Assembly: GCA_038237435.1 (NCBI GenBank) | Contig: JBBRYT010000007.1 | Span: 103,986-167,985, forward strand | Direction of reading: 5' to 3' | Origin: JACCTI01 sp038237435 | GTDB lineage: Bacteria > Verrucomicrobiota > Verrucomicrobiia > Chthoniobacterales > UBA10450 | Length of the DNA: 64,000 bases | Part shown: piece after piece, positions 18,705 through 27,934 of the stretch | How the letters are laid out: every line of letters begins with the position of its first letter | Position numbering within the stretch: the first letter of the stretch is position 1 | Position numbers and translations under genes: made by a program | The notes under the pieces: generated by a model | What the model was told of the DNA's origin: nothing | Database searches by the model: none | Seen by the model: only the letters and a program-made list of their open reading frames with translations

Positions 18705-19274
18705 TTAACCGCGCTCGACTTGCCAGTATTCGAGTTCGACCGGTGTGGCGCGGCCGAAGATGGTGACCGACACGCGCAACTTGCCGCGTTCCGGATCGAT
18801 TTCTTCGACGATGCCGTTTTGGTTTTGGAACGGGCCGTCGGCGACCTTGACCGTTTCGCCAACTTCGAAGCTAACTTTCGGTTTCACCTTTTCTTCACGC
18901 TCCCGCATTTGCGCGAGCATGCTGTCGACTTCGGCTTGCCGCATCGGGATCGGGCGATCTTTGGTTCCGGCAAAACCTATTACTCCGGGCGTTTCGCGGA
19001 TGAAGTACCAGGTGCGGCCGACGAGCTGATTGTTTTCGTCTAACAAGTGCATGTTGACGATGAGATAGCCGGGGAAAAATTTTCGCGTCGTTTCGCTTTT
19101 CTTGCCCTTTTTAATTTCGGAGACGCGCTCGGTCGGGACGAGCACTTCGAAGACGACGTCGCTCATCTCCTCCGTCTTGACGCGCTTGGCGATGTTATCG
19201 CGCACCTTGTTCTCCTGGCCGGAGAGCACATGCACGACGAACCATTGATCTTTCGGAGCGAGAACGTGAGCCAT
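18705..19274 (-). CDS. nusG: Transcription termination/antitermination protein NusG
   Basis: 189 residues: the NGN domain (QWFVVHVLSGQENKVRDNI and FPGYLIVNM) followed by a C-terminal KOW domain (FEVGETVKVADGPFQNQNG). It binds RNA polymerase and couples it to Rho or the ribosome. The ATG at 19274 is two bases after the secE stop, which settles the start; an in-frame TTG at 19280 would overlap secE. Confidence 0.97.
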   Translation of the reverse strand: MAHVLAPKDQWFVVHVLSGQENKVRDNIAKRVKTEEMSDVVFEVLVPTERVSEIKKGKKSETTRKFFPGYLIVNMHLLDENNQLVGRTWYFIRETPGVIGFAGTKDRPIPMRQAEVDSMLAQMREREEKVKPKVSFEVGETVKVADGPFQNQNGIVEEIDPERGKLRVSVTIFGRATPVELEYWQVERG

Positions 19275-19276
19275 GA

Positions 19277-19495
19277 TCAATGCAGTCCGGTGAAGAAATG
19301 AATGACGTTTACGAGAATGAAATCAAAGAGCGAGACGTAGCCGCCTAACAAAAGCATGGCGATGATGACGACCAGCGTCGAATCGGTCAGCTCTTTGTAG
19401 CGCTTGATCCCCTTCTCTTTCGGCTCCCATGGCCACGACGCCTTCTGCAGCTCGACTTTTACTTCGCCGAGAAAGCTTTTTGTTTTCGTGATCAT
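19277..19495 (-). CDS. secE: Preprotein translocase subunit SecE
   Basis: 72 residues, the short single-helix form of SecE. The amphipathic segment (EVKVELQKASWPWEPK) carries the conserved K-x-x-W-P core and is followed by one transmembrane helix (TLVVIIAMLLLGGYVSLFDF). It is part of the SecYEG channel. It sits between tRNA-Trp and nusG, the classical order. Confidence 0.95.
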   Translation of the reverse strand: MITKTKSFLGEVKVELQKASWPWEPKEKGIKRYKELTDSTLVVIIAMLLLGGYVSLFDFILVNVIHFFTGLH

Positions 19496-19510
19496 GAAAT
19501 TTTTTCAAAA

Positions 19511-19583
19511 CACGCCAGGAGGGACTCGAACCCCCAACAGGCGGTTTTGGAGACCGCTACTCTACCAATTGAGTTACTGGCGT
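19511..19583 (-). tRNA. tRNA-Trp (CCA)
   Basis: A 73-base cloverleaf on the minus strand with acceptor ACGCCAG/CTGGCGT, D-arm, anticodon loop CTCCAAA (anticodon CCA) and a TTCGAGT T-loop. CCA is not encoded at the 3' end. It lies between tuf and secE, a common bacterial position. Confidence 0.95.
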
Positions 19584-19597
19584 TCTGGGCAACTAAC

Positions 19598-20782
<1,185 letters not shown>

Positions 20783-20846
20783 TTCGTTTTCCTCTTTTTA
20801 ACTAAACTTCGTCTTGGTGTTGTTAGGCCGGCTGCGCGCTCACTGG

Positions 20847-20919
20847 AGCCCACAACCGGGATCGAACCGGTGACCTCATCCTTACCAAGGATGTGCTCTA
20901 CCAACTGAGCTATGTGGGC
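20847..20919 (-). tRNA. tRNA-Thr (GGT)
   Basis: A 73-base cloverleaf on the minus strand: acceptor GCCCACA/TGTGGGC, anticodon loop CTTGGTAA (anticodon GGT), T-loop TTCGATC. It lies 64 bases upstream of tuf, as in the thrT-tufB arrangement of many bacteria. Confidence 0.95.
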
Positions 20920-21100
20920 CGCGTTGTTTCGCTGCTTGCCCTCAGCTCGCCTAACGAGTCTAACGACAAACCGGTTTGCTCCTCGCTGAGATTCAAAAGT
21001 CCCAAAGCCGCGTCAAACTTTCGCAAGTTGAACGACCGTGGGACCTCCTCGTTCCAGGAAAAGCCGAGCAAGCTAACAGCGCGCTCTGGAGTGTCAAAGA

Positions 21101-21128
21101 AATTTCTGGCGCTCGCCGGCCAGAAATT
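21101..21128 (-). terminator. Likely intrinsic terminator of the TPR gene
   Basis: A perfect 10-bp stem (AATTTCTGGC and GCCAGAAATT) with an 8-base loop begins at the stop codon of the minus-strand TPR gene. In the transcribed direction it is followed by TCTTTG, a moderately T-rich tail. Confidence 0.65.
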
Positions 21129-21894
21129 AGTGCGGGCTGGCCGCGGGCGCGGGCGACGCTGCACCCTTTAATTTCGCCTGCGCGGCCTTCAGACGAGCCT
21201 GCGCATCGGTGTCGTTAGGCTTCATCTTCAGCACCGCTTCGAAATCGGCCACCGCCTTGGCGTTGTCGCCGGAAAGTGTGTAGGCATATCCGCGTCCGCG
21301 AAACGCTTCTGGATCTCTCGGAGTTTTCGCAATTGCCTTGGTGTAATCGGCAATCGCCTCATCGTATTTCTTCAGGTTTCGATTTGCGAAACCGCGGCGT
21401 TCCAAGGCCTGCGCGTCATCCGCTTTTTTCTCCAGCACCGAAGAATAATCCGCGGCCGCTTTCTCGTAATCATTCTTGGAAAGATAGGCGAAGGCGCGGA
21501 AACGATAAGTATCGACATCATCATCATTCTCGTCGATCGCCTTGCTCAAATCCTCGATTGCGCCGTCGAAATTTTTCTGTGAAAGCCTTGCTTTGCCGCG
21601 ACCGGCGTATCCCGCCGGACTCTCCGTCTCCATCTCGATGTATTTGGAGAAATCCTTTTCCGCGTCAGCAAATTTTCCGCCCGCTTTGTAGGCGTTGCCA
21701 CGATTCAAGTAATGCTTCGAATCTTTCGGATCGGCCTTCATCGCCAAACCGAATTCCTCCGCCGCCTTGTCGTATTGTTTCGCTTTGGCCAGTTCGATTC
21801 CGCGCTTCGTATGCGCCGCAGAATCCTGTCCGCGGACCGACGTAGAGAGCGCGATCGCACCGACACAAACCAGCAAAAATTTCGCGAATTTCAT
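21127..21894 (-). CDS. Exported TPR-repeat protein
   Basis: About 255 residues. The ATG at 21894 opens a signal peptide (MKFAKFLLVCVGAIALSTSV); a start further upstream would add 13 non-signal residues. It contains about six tetratricopeptide repeats (AAEEFGLAMKADPKDSKHYL and similar, Y-L-N-R-G cores), ending in an Ala/Pro-rich tail. TPRs mediate protein-protein contacts; no enzymatic domain is present. A second TPR protein of similar plan follows on the same strand further right. Confidence 0.85.
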   Translation of the reverse strand: MKFAKFLLVCVGAIALSTSVRGQDSAAHTKRGIELAKAKQYDKAAEEFGLAMKADPKDSKHYLNRGNAYKAGGKFADAEKDFSKYIEMETESPAGYAGRGKARLSQKNFDGAIEDLSKAIDENDDDVDTYRFRAFAYLSKNDYEKAAADYSSVLEKKADDAQALERRGFANRNLKKYDEAIADYTKAIAKTPRDPEAFRGRGYAYTLSGDNAKAVADFEAVLKMKPNDTDAQARLKAAQAKLKGAASPAPAASPH

Positions 21895-21963
21895 AGAGCC
21901 GAAAATGGTAACCGACACGACCGAGCGCGGCAAGAAGCGCGACCCGCTAAATTCGGACTAATT

Positions 21964-22809
21964 CTAATCGATCGGTTTACGCGTCGTCGCCATCTTCCCG
22001 ATGACCGCGCCGAGAATGATCAAGACGAGCAGCGCACCCATGGCGATGAAAACATTTTCGCGCGTCAGCAACTTCGTCTTGTGCGGCGGTGTCGGGGTCG
22101 GCGGCGGTGTCGCCACCGCGTTAGCGGCGGCCGGTGCAGCTGCGCCAATTCCGGCGCGAGCACGCGCCTGCATCAGTCGATCCTGAGCATTGAAATCGTC
22201 CGGCTGGCTCTTCACCACCACCTCCAAATCCGTCACCGCATTGGCCCATTGATTCATGGCCGCATAGACGTCAGCGCGCCGTTTTAGGCCAAGGCTGCTC
22301 GTCGGGTTTTGCGTCAGCGCGTTGTTCAAGTCAGCCAAAGCCGGGTCGTAATTCTTTTGCTTGTAAAAAAGATAACCACGCCGTTCCAGAGTTGGCGGGT
22401 CGTTAGGTTTAAGCTCCAGCGCCTTGTTCAAATCAGCCGCCGCCGGATCATACTGCCCGAGCTCGATCTGCGCCGCCCCTCGCAGGGAGTATCCGCGAAA
22501 ATCTTTCGGCGTCAGTTCGATCGCTTTCGAAAAATCCGTCGTCGCTTCCTGGAATTTTTTCATCGTCAGGTAAACCCCACCGCGATCGTCATAGAGCCGC
22601 GCATCTTTCGGACTGGACTCGATCGCCTTGTTGAATTCCTCGATCGCCTGATCGAACGCGCCTTGTTGCGAAAGCTGCACCGCTTTGTTCGCATGCTCCG
22701 CCGAGCTTCCGCCGGCTCCTTTTTTCTGCGCCAGAACCATGCTGCCCTGCGCGAAGCAGAGAAGCGCCACCGTTACGGATAATAGGATTTTCGTCTTCGC
22801 CATATGCAT
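21964..22809 (-). CDS. TPR-repeat protein with C-terminal membrane anchor
   Basis: 281 residues starting at ATG 22809 (or the in-frame ATG 22803). It has an N-terminal signal-like segment (ILLSVTVALLCFAQGSMVLA), five or so TPR units (FDQAIEEFNKAIESSPKDAR and following), a Pro/Ala-rich linker, and a C-terminal transmembrane helix (VFIAMGALLVLIILGAVIG). It is a paralogue of the neighbouring TPR gene. Likely a periplasmic scaffold tethered to the membrane. Confidence 0.8.
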   Translation of the reverse strand: MHMAKTKILLSVTVALLCFAQGSMVLAQKKGAGGSSAEHANKAVQLSQQGAFDQAIEEFNKAIESSPKDARLYDDRGGVYLTMKKFQEATTDFSKAIELTPKDFRGYSLRGAAQIELGQYDPAAADLNKALELKPNDPPTLERRGYLFYKQKNYDPALADLNNALTQNPTSSLGLKRRADVYAAMNQWANAVTDLEVVVKSQPDDFNAQDRLMQARARAGIGAAAPAAANAVATPPPTPTPPHKTKLLTRENVFIAMGALLVLIILGAVIGKMATTRKPID

Positions 22810-22883
22810 TGTCGTTTCTGTCTCTTCGTTTTAGCGCGAGTAATCGATTGCAGGCGAGCAGAATAAACTTCTCTATTTCCGGA

Positions 22884-23831
22884 ATGCCCAAGGCGACGCC
22901 ACCTCCGGCCAATTTTTCCAAAGGCTACGCCGCCGTTCTCGGCACCGTCGTCATTTGGTCCACTCCTTCACTGTTCATGTTTTATCTGAACAGCTTTTAC
23001 GATCCATTCGCGCAAAATTTCTACCGTTACTCGATCGCGTGTCTTGTCGTTGTCCCGTTTGCTTTTTTCTTTTTCGATCGCAATGCCGCTCCGCTGAGTG
23101 CGCGTTTGCTCCTGGCCTGTTTCGTCACCGCATTGCCGAATGTGATTCATCAAATCACGCAAGTGGTGGCGCTTCACCACGTCGGTCCTGGCGTATTTAC
23201 GATTTTCATGCGCAGCAGTGTGGTCATGACCGCTATCCTCGCGCTCATTTTCTTTCCCGAAGAGCGCTGGATCATCCGGCAATGGCAGTTTCAGGTCGGC
23301 ACTATCTTCGGCTTACTCGGCGCCATCGGTGTTGTTTGGTTTCAACCTGGCGCGGAAAGCACACACATTTCGATGCGCGGCTTACTCATCGTTTTCACCG
23401 CCGCGCTTTGTTGGGCCCTCTACGGCGTGCTCGTAAAACGGCCCAGCGCGCAACTCGGCAGTGTGCGCAGCTTCGCTGTCATCAGCTTCATCACTTCAGC
23501 TTTGTTGCTGCCGCTAACGCTTGCCTTTGGCAATATCGCCACGCCCTTTCAAGTCACTACACGCGTCAATGCGATCCTCGTCGTCTCCGCCGTCACCTGC
23601 ATCAGCCTGGCGCATCTTCTCTATTATATAGCGATCCGCAAACTCGGCGTCGCGCTTTCGCAAACCCTGCAACTACTGTGTCCCCTGGCCGCACTCGCCC
23701 TCTCCGCCTGGATTTTCGGCGAACAGCTCACCCATCTGCAAATAGCCAGCGCGATCCTTCTTCTCATCGGGGCCTTTCTCGCCATGCAGGCAAAACCGCA
23801 ACGAACTACGGAAGCGGCCGAAGCGTTGTAG
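22884..23831 (+). CDS. EamA/DMT-family transporter
   Basis: About 315 residues with ten predicted membrane helices and two EamA halves, e.g. GYAAVLGTVVIWSTPSLFMF near the start and LCPLAALALSAWIFGEQLT in the last quarter. The ATG at 22884 (MPKATPPPANF) is chosen because upstream in-frame codons overlap the divergent TPR gene. Drug/metabolite transporters of this type export small metabolites; the substrate is not predictable. Confidence 0.85.
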   Translation: MPKATPPPANFSKGYAAVLGTVVIWSTPSLFMFYLNSFYDPFAQNFYRYSIACLVVVPFAFFFFDRNAAPLSARLLLACFVTALPNVIHQITQVVALHHVGPGVFTIFMRSSVVMTAILALIFFPEERWIIRQWQFQVGTIFGLLGAIGVVWFQPGAESTHISMRGLLIVFTAALCWALYGVLVKRPSAQLGSVRSFAVISFITSALLLPLTLAFGNIATPFQVTTRVNAILVVSAVTCISLAHLLYYIAIRKLGVALSQTLQLLCPLAALALSAWIFGEQLTHLQIASAILLLIGAFLAMQAKPQRTTEAAEAL

Positions 23832-23870
23832 GCCGCGTCTCCGACGCGGCGCCGTGCGACATTTCTATAA

Positions 23871-24293
23871 TCAATCCCCGGCGGGCCGAGAGACCCGGCC
23901 GACAACGCGCGGAAGTACAAACGTCGCACGAGCAATGGAGGAATTCAGCTCAGACGGGTGGTACCAAAACGCGAGAATATTTTTGTCCGCTAAATCGTCA
24001 TTGTCCGAGATGAACTGCGTCCAGGCGATCTGCGGTTCGCGCGCGAGCCGTTCTCCGATCAATGACAGAAACGCGACCGTGATCGTCTCGTTGTAAACCT
24101 CCGGCTCTCCCGCGTTCACGGTGATTGCACGCAACCCTCGGGCAAAGCGCGCTGCCGCTTCCGCAAAAGAATGCCGCCGCAACATTTCAAAACCGAGTCG
24201 CACATGCTCGCGATGCGGGAACACCTTCTGATCGATCCGACCTTCTTCCAGCGCACAAAGTTCATCTTCGATTGTCGGAATCGGCGCGCTCAT
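23871..24293 (-). CDS. Conserved protein of unknown function with HxxHxRLxxE motif
   Basis: 140 residues, mostly helical. An N-terminal FPHREHVRLGFEMLRRH carries two histidines and a glutamate that could bind metal, and YNETITVAFLSLIGERLA forms a second conserved-looking helix. It overlaps the upstream small gene by 4 bases (ATGA), so the two are coupled. I recognise the pattern as a recurrent hypothetical protein but cannot name a function. Confidence 0.6.
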   Translation of the reverse strand: MSAPIPTIEDELCALEEGRIDQKVFPHREHVRLGFEMLRRHSFAEAAARFARGLRAITVNAGEPEVYNETITVAFLSLIGERLAREPQIAWTQFISDNDDLADKNILAFWYHPSELNSSIARATFVLPRVVGRVSRPAGD

Positions 24294-24553
24294 TCTTCCA
24301 CCAATTTGTGACTGTCGTTCGCGGTTAGCGTCAGGCCGTAAACGGAGCGCAAGCGTTTCACCTGCGCGAGGGTTTCAGGACTGAACGGCGCCTTTCCTTC
24401 CACGGCATGCAAGACGATGCCCTCGAGCAAATCGCCTAACGAGAGGTCGAGATACTCCGCCAATCCTTTCAGGACTTTCACCAGCGTCTTCTCCATCCGG
24501 GCCCCGACCTGCACGCGCTGGACCCGCTTGCTACCGGCCGTGTTTGCTTTCAT
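24290..24553 (-). CDS. Small ribbon-helix-helix-like protein
   Basis: 87 residues: a basic N-terminus, then RVQVGARMEKTLVKVLKGLA and YLDLSLGDLLEGIVLHAVEG, a short strand plus two helices as in ribbon-helix-helix folds. The tail includes the segment RLRSVYGLTLTANDSHKL. It heads the two-gene unit with the HxxH protein through an ATGA overlap, so it may regulate or bind that protein. DNA binding is a guess from the fold. Confidence 0.55.
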   Translation of the reverse strand: MKANTAGSKRVQRVQVGARMEKTLVKVLKGLAEYLDLSLGDLLEGIVLHAVEGKAPFSPETLAQVKRLRSVYGLTLTANDSHKLVEE

Positions 24554-24630
24554 GTTATTATGTTACACTGGTAACAACCAGAGAGCAACTTTCTGTTTGC
24601 CATTCCCCGATCGAGTTTCACAGTCCGCCG

Positions 24631-25512
24631 GTGGATTTGAAGAGTTATCTCGTTCGTCGACAAAAGCAGATCGACCGCGCCTTGCACCGTTATCTTCCGC
24701 GCGAAACGGCGCGCCCGGCCACCATTCATCGCGCCATGCATTACAGTCTGTTCGCCGGCGGGAAACGTCTGCGTCCCATCCTCTGCCTCGCGGCGGCCGA
24801 AGCCTGCGGCGGAAAAATTGCGCCTGCTCTCCCGCTGGCTTGCGCGGTCGAGTGCATTCATACCTACTCGTTAGTCCACGACGATCTGCCGAGCATGGAC
24901 AACGACGATCTGCGCCGCGGTCGTCCTACGTCTCACAAAGTTTTCGGTGATGGTATCGCTGTCCTTGCGGGCGATGCGCTTCTCACGATCGCATTCGAAA
25001 TTGCGACCTACGCTCAACCGACGCGCCGTTACACTTTGCGCGACATGCTGCGTGATCTCGCGGTCGCCGCCGGTAGTCGCAAACTCATCGCCGGTCAGGT
25101 CGCCGATCTCGAGGGCGAAGGGAAAAAAATTGATCGAGCCGGCTTGCGTTACATTCACGAAAACAAAACCGCCGCCATGCTTGCTGTTTCCGTTCGTCTC
25201 GGGGCCATGAGCGCGAATGCTTCTGGCAAACAACTCAAAGCCATCACGGATTTTGGCCATTCGTTAGGCTTGGCCTTTCAAGTGATCGACGACATTCTCG
25301 ACGTCACCCAAACCTCGGAGAAGCTTGGCAAAAGCGCGGGCAAAGATGTCGCCGCGCAAAAAGCCACCTATCCGGCGGTGATCGGATTGGATGCGTCGCG
25401 GATTGAAGCGAAGCGACTTACGCGCAAAGCACACGACGCAATTTCAAGCTTCGGCGAGACGGGCGACGCGTTGCGAGCGCTCGCGAATTTTCTCCTCGAG
25501 CGCGATTATTGA
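24631..25512 (+). CDS. Polyprenyl (farnesyl/geranylgeranyl) diphosphate synthase
   Basis: About 293 residues. It condenses isopentenyl diphosphate with allylic diphosphates. The first aspartate-rich motif is DDLPSMDNDDLRRGRPTSHK and the second is QVIDDILDVT; GGKRLRP near residue 45 is the substrate-binding lysine/arginine stretch. It resembles the IspA subgroup; chain length cannot be fixed. The GTG at 24631 (then DLKSYLVRR) is the best start, though no strong ribosome-binding site is seen and upstream in-frame starts overlap the divergent small gene. Confidence 0.9.
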   Translation: MDLKSYLVRRQKQIDRALHRYLPRETARPATIHRAMHYSLFAGGKRLRPILCLAAAEACGGKIAPALPLACAVECIHTYSLVHDDLPSMDNDDLRRGRPTSHKVFGDGIAVLAGDALLTIAFEIATYAQPTRRYTLRDMLRDLAVAAGSRKLIAGQVADLEGEGKKIDRAGLRYIHENKTAAMLAVSVRLGAMSANASGKQLKAITDFGHSLGLAFQVIDDILDVTQTSEKLGKSAGKDVAAQKATYPAVIGLDASRIEAKRLTRKAHDAISSFGETGDALRALANFLLERDY

Positions 25513-25534
25513 ATTCTGGGGCCCGCCAAACAAA

Positions 25535-26539
25535 TCACGCCAACGCGAGATTCGGATCGATCTCTTCGGTCACGTCTGAGGTGAAGCCTTGTTGAAATCG
25601 CAGCAGCCCAGCGAATGCAATCATGGCGGCGTTATCGGTCGTCAGGGCGTTCGGTGCCGAAACGAAACGCAGCCCGCATCGCTCGCATTCCGCTGTCATT
25701 AGATCTCGCAGCGCGTTGTTGCAGCTGACGCCACCGCTCAGAGTAACGAGGGACACGCGCGCTGCTCTTGCAGCGGCGATCGTTTTCCGCATCAGCACAT
25801 CGATGACCGCCTTCTGGAACGAGGCGCACATATCTGCGAGCAACTGTTCGTTAGGCAAACTCAGCTTGGCGAGCGTGTATCGCACGGCCGTCTTTAATCC
25901 GCTGAAGCTGAAATTGTGATCGCCGGAATCAAGCATGCTCCGCGGAAACTCAAAACGTTTCGGATCGCCGGCGCGCGCCTGCGCTTCAATTTCCGGACCG
26001 CCGGGATAACCGAGCCTGAGCATTTTCGCTACTTTATCGAATGCTTCGCCCGCGGCGTCATCGACTGTGCGACCCAGCACGCGATATTTTCCGACGCCTT
26101 CCACTTCGACCAGCAAGGTGTGACCGCCGCTCACGACTAACGAGACGTTGCGTTCGATTTCGCCTAACGAGTCAAAAAACGGCGAGAGTAGATGTCCTTC
26201 CAGATGATTGATCGCCAAGTAAGGTTTTTGGAGGCCGATCGCTAATCCCTTCGCGACCGACGCGCCGATCATCAGCGACGTCGCCAGGCCGGGCCCGCTC
26301 GTTGCGGCGAAGCAGTCAATTTCGCCTAACGAGACCTTGGCACTGTGCACCGCCGATTCCAGTAATCGCGGCGCATGCAAGAGATGATTCCGTGAAGCCA
26401 CTTCCGGAACGACGCCGCCGTATTTTTGGTGCAGCAAAGTCTGCGAGGCAATTTCGCTCGCGAGCAATTCGCGCCCGTGCATGATCGCGACCGCGGTTTC
26501 GTCGCACGAAGTCTCCAGCGCGAGGAGAAGGGCTTTCAG
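25535..26539 (-). CDS. tsaD: tRNA N6-adenosine threonylcarbamoyltransferase TsaD (non-canonical start)
   Basis: About 334 residues. TsaD transfers the threonylcarbamoyl group to A37 of ANN-decoding tRNAs with TsaB/TsaE. Visible landmarks: N-terminal LETSCDETAVAIMHG, the metal-binding NHLEGHLLSPF, GGHTLLV, and SGGVSCNNALRDLM. The ETSCDET motif precedes the first ATG (26482), and no ATG, GTG or TTG exists upstream in frame, so translation must begin at CTG 26539 (or ATT 26542, which overlaps the ctpA stop). Coupling to ctpA is likely. Confidence 0.93.
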   Translation of the reverse strand: MKALLLALETSCDETAVAIMHGRELLASEIASQTLLHQKYGGVVPEVASRNHLLHAPRLLESAVHSAKVSLGEIDCFAATSGPGLATSLMIGASVAKGLAIGLQKPYLAINHLEGHLLSPFFDSLGEIERNVSLVVSGGHTLLVEVEGVGKYRVLGRTVDDAAGEAFDKVAKMLRLGYPGGPEIEAQARAGDPKRFEFPRSMLDSGDHNFSFSGLKTAVRYTLAKLSLPNEQLLADMCASFQKAVIDVLMRKTIAAARAARVSLVTLSGGVSCNNALRDLMTAECERCGLRFVSAPNALTTDNAAMIAFAGLLRFQQGFTSDVTEEIDPNLALA

Positions 26540-26541
26540 AA

Positions 26542-27846
26542 TTACTTCTTTGCCGCCTCGACCTTCGGGCCGGTTTCCTGCGCGTAGATCATCACGCCCT
26601 TCAGCGCATCGATCGCGCGCAACATCTGCGGGTCTTTCTTGATAGTGTTTTTTTCTTCGTCCGCACCCAGGCTATCGTTGTTGCGCGCGGTAAAAATCAC
26701 ACGCTCCTGTTCCGCGGTCAGCGGCACCTTGATATTCGGAGCTACGCCGTTGCCGTGGATGACCTGTTTACTCGGCGTGTAATACTTTGCCGTGGTAAAA
26801 CGCAACGCCGATCCATCCGGCAACTGCATGACGTTTTGCACGGAACCTTTTCCGAACGTCGTCTCGCCCACGATGATGGCGCGCTTCAAATCCTTCAATG
26901 CGCCCGCGACAATTTCCGCACCGCTCGCGCTCCCTTCATTTACCAACACCGTCATGGGAAAACGCGGCCGCTGTTTGGCGGCGCCGGAAGTGGCGTAATC
27001 GCTTTGTTGTGAGGCCACGCGGCCCTGCGTTGAAACGACGCTCGTGTTCGGCGGCAAAAATTGCGCGCAGACATCGACGGCGCTGTTCAGTAAACCTCCG
27101 GGATTATTGCGCAGGTCGAGCACGAGCGCCTGCATCCCCTGCTTCTGCAAATCGTCGAGCGCGTTTTGTAATTCTTCCGCGGTCGGCTCGTTGAATTGAA
27201 TCAGACGAATGTAGGCGATCTTGAACGGCCCACTCAATTCCGGATCGAGCAGCTTCGCGTTTTTCACGCTCTGCACTTTGATCTCCGCGCGCTCGAGTGC
27301 GTAATCCTTCACCTCTTTGGTCGACGGACGCATGACCGTCAGCGTGACTTTCTGGCCAGGCGCCCCGCGCAGAACATTGATCGCATCCTGCAATTCCATC
27401 TTCTCGGTCGAATTGCCGTTGATCCGCAAAATCTGATCGCCGGAAAGAATTCCCGCTTTAGCGGCCGGTGTATCTTCCATCGGCGTGATCACGGTGAGCA
27501 ATCCGTTCTTCACCGAAACCTCGATCCCGAGGCCGTTGAAGCGACTGCGCGTGTCGTCCTGCATGTCGCGGAAATCATCCGGATCCATGAACTGGCTGTG
27601 CGGATCGAGCGAGGCCAGCATGCCTTTCATCGCCGCGTAAATCAGATCGTGATAGCTGACCTTTTTGCTATCGACGTAATCCTGCCGAATGAGCTGCACG
27701 GCGCGCGCGAAAACAGAAATTTGCGCGTAACCGGTGTCCTCTTCCTTCTCCTTTTCCGCCGCCTGCGCGGAGCGGACGCGCATTCCAAAGAAAATGCCGA
27801 TACATAGCAGTGTCGCGCTGGTGTTGACCAATAGCCGTCTTTTCAT
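26542..27846 (-). CDS. C-terminal processing peptidase (S41 family, CtpA/Prc-like)
   Basis: About 434 residues from the ATG at 27846, which starts a signal/anchor segment (MKRRLLVNTSATLLCIGIFF). A PDZ domain spans roughly residues 103-180 (FNGLGIEVSVKNGLLTVITP), followed by the S41 core with LVLDLRNNPGGLL, catalytic Ser308 in NEGSASGAEI and Lys333 in TTFGKGSVQ. It cleaves C-termini of periplasmic proteins. It is divergent from the DUF885 gene and directly upstream of tsaD. Confidence 0.93.
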   Translation of the reverse strand: MKRRLLVNTSATLLCIGIFFGMRVRSAQAAEKEKEEDTGYAQISVFARAVQLIRQDYVDSKKVSYHDLIYAAMKGMLASLDPHSQFMDPDDFRDMQDDTRSRFNGLGIEVSVKNGLLTVITPMEDTPAAKAGILSGDQILRINGNSTEKMELQDAINVLRGAPGQKVTLTVMRPSTKEVKDYALERAEIKVQSVKNAKLLDPELSGPFKIAYIRLIQFNEPTAEELQNALDDLQKQGMQALVLDLRNNPGGLLNSAVDVCAQFLPPNTSVVSTQGRVASQQSDYATSGAAKQRPRFPMTVLVNEGSASGAEIVAGALKDLKRAIIVGETTFGKGSVQNVMQLPDGSALRFTTAKYYTPSKQVIHGNGVAPNIKVPLTAEQERVIFTARNNDSLGADEEKNTIKKDPQMLRAIDALKGVMIYAQETGPKVEAAKK

Positions 27847-27934
27847 ATTCCCCCGCCTTCGCTTGGGCGAAGAGCATCGTGCATGGCGAAATTTTTGGCA
27901 ACGCGCAAACCGTGCGTAAGCTAGGCGCTCCGCC

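Noticed and set aside
22955..24013. 352-residue frame over the EamA transporter
   Set aside because: His/Arg-rich out-of-frame reading of the transporter; the transporter frame has ten membrane helices.
23871..24553. Toxin-antitoxin pair
   Set aside because: Second protein does not resemble a known toxin and order/overlap alone is not enough; kept only as an open observation.
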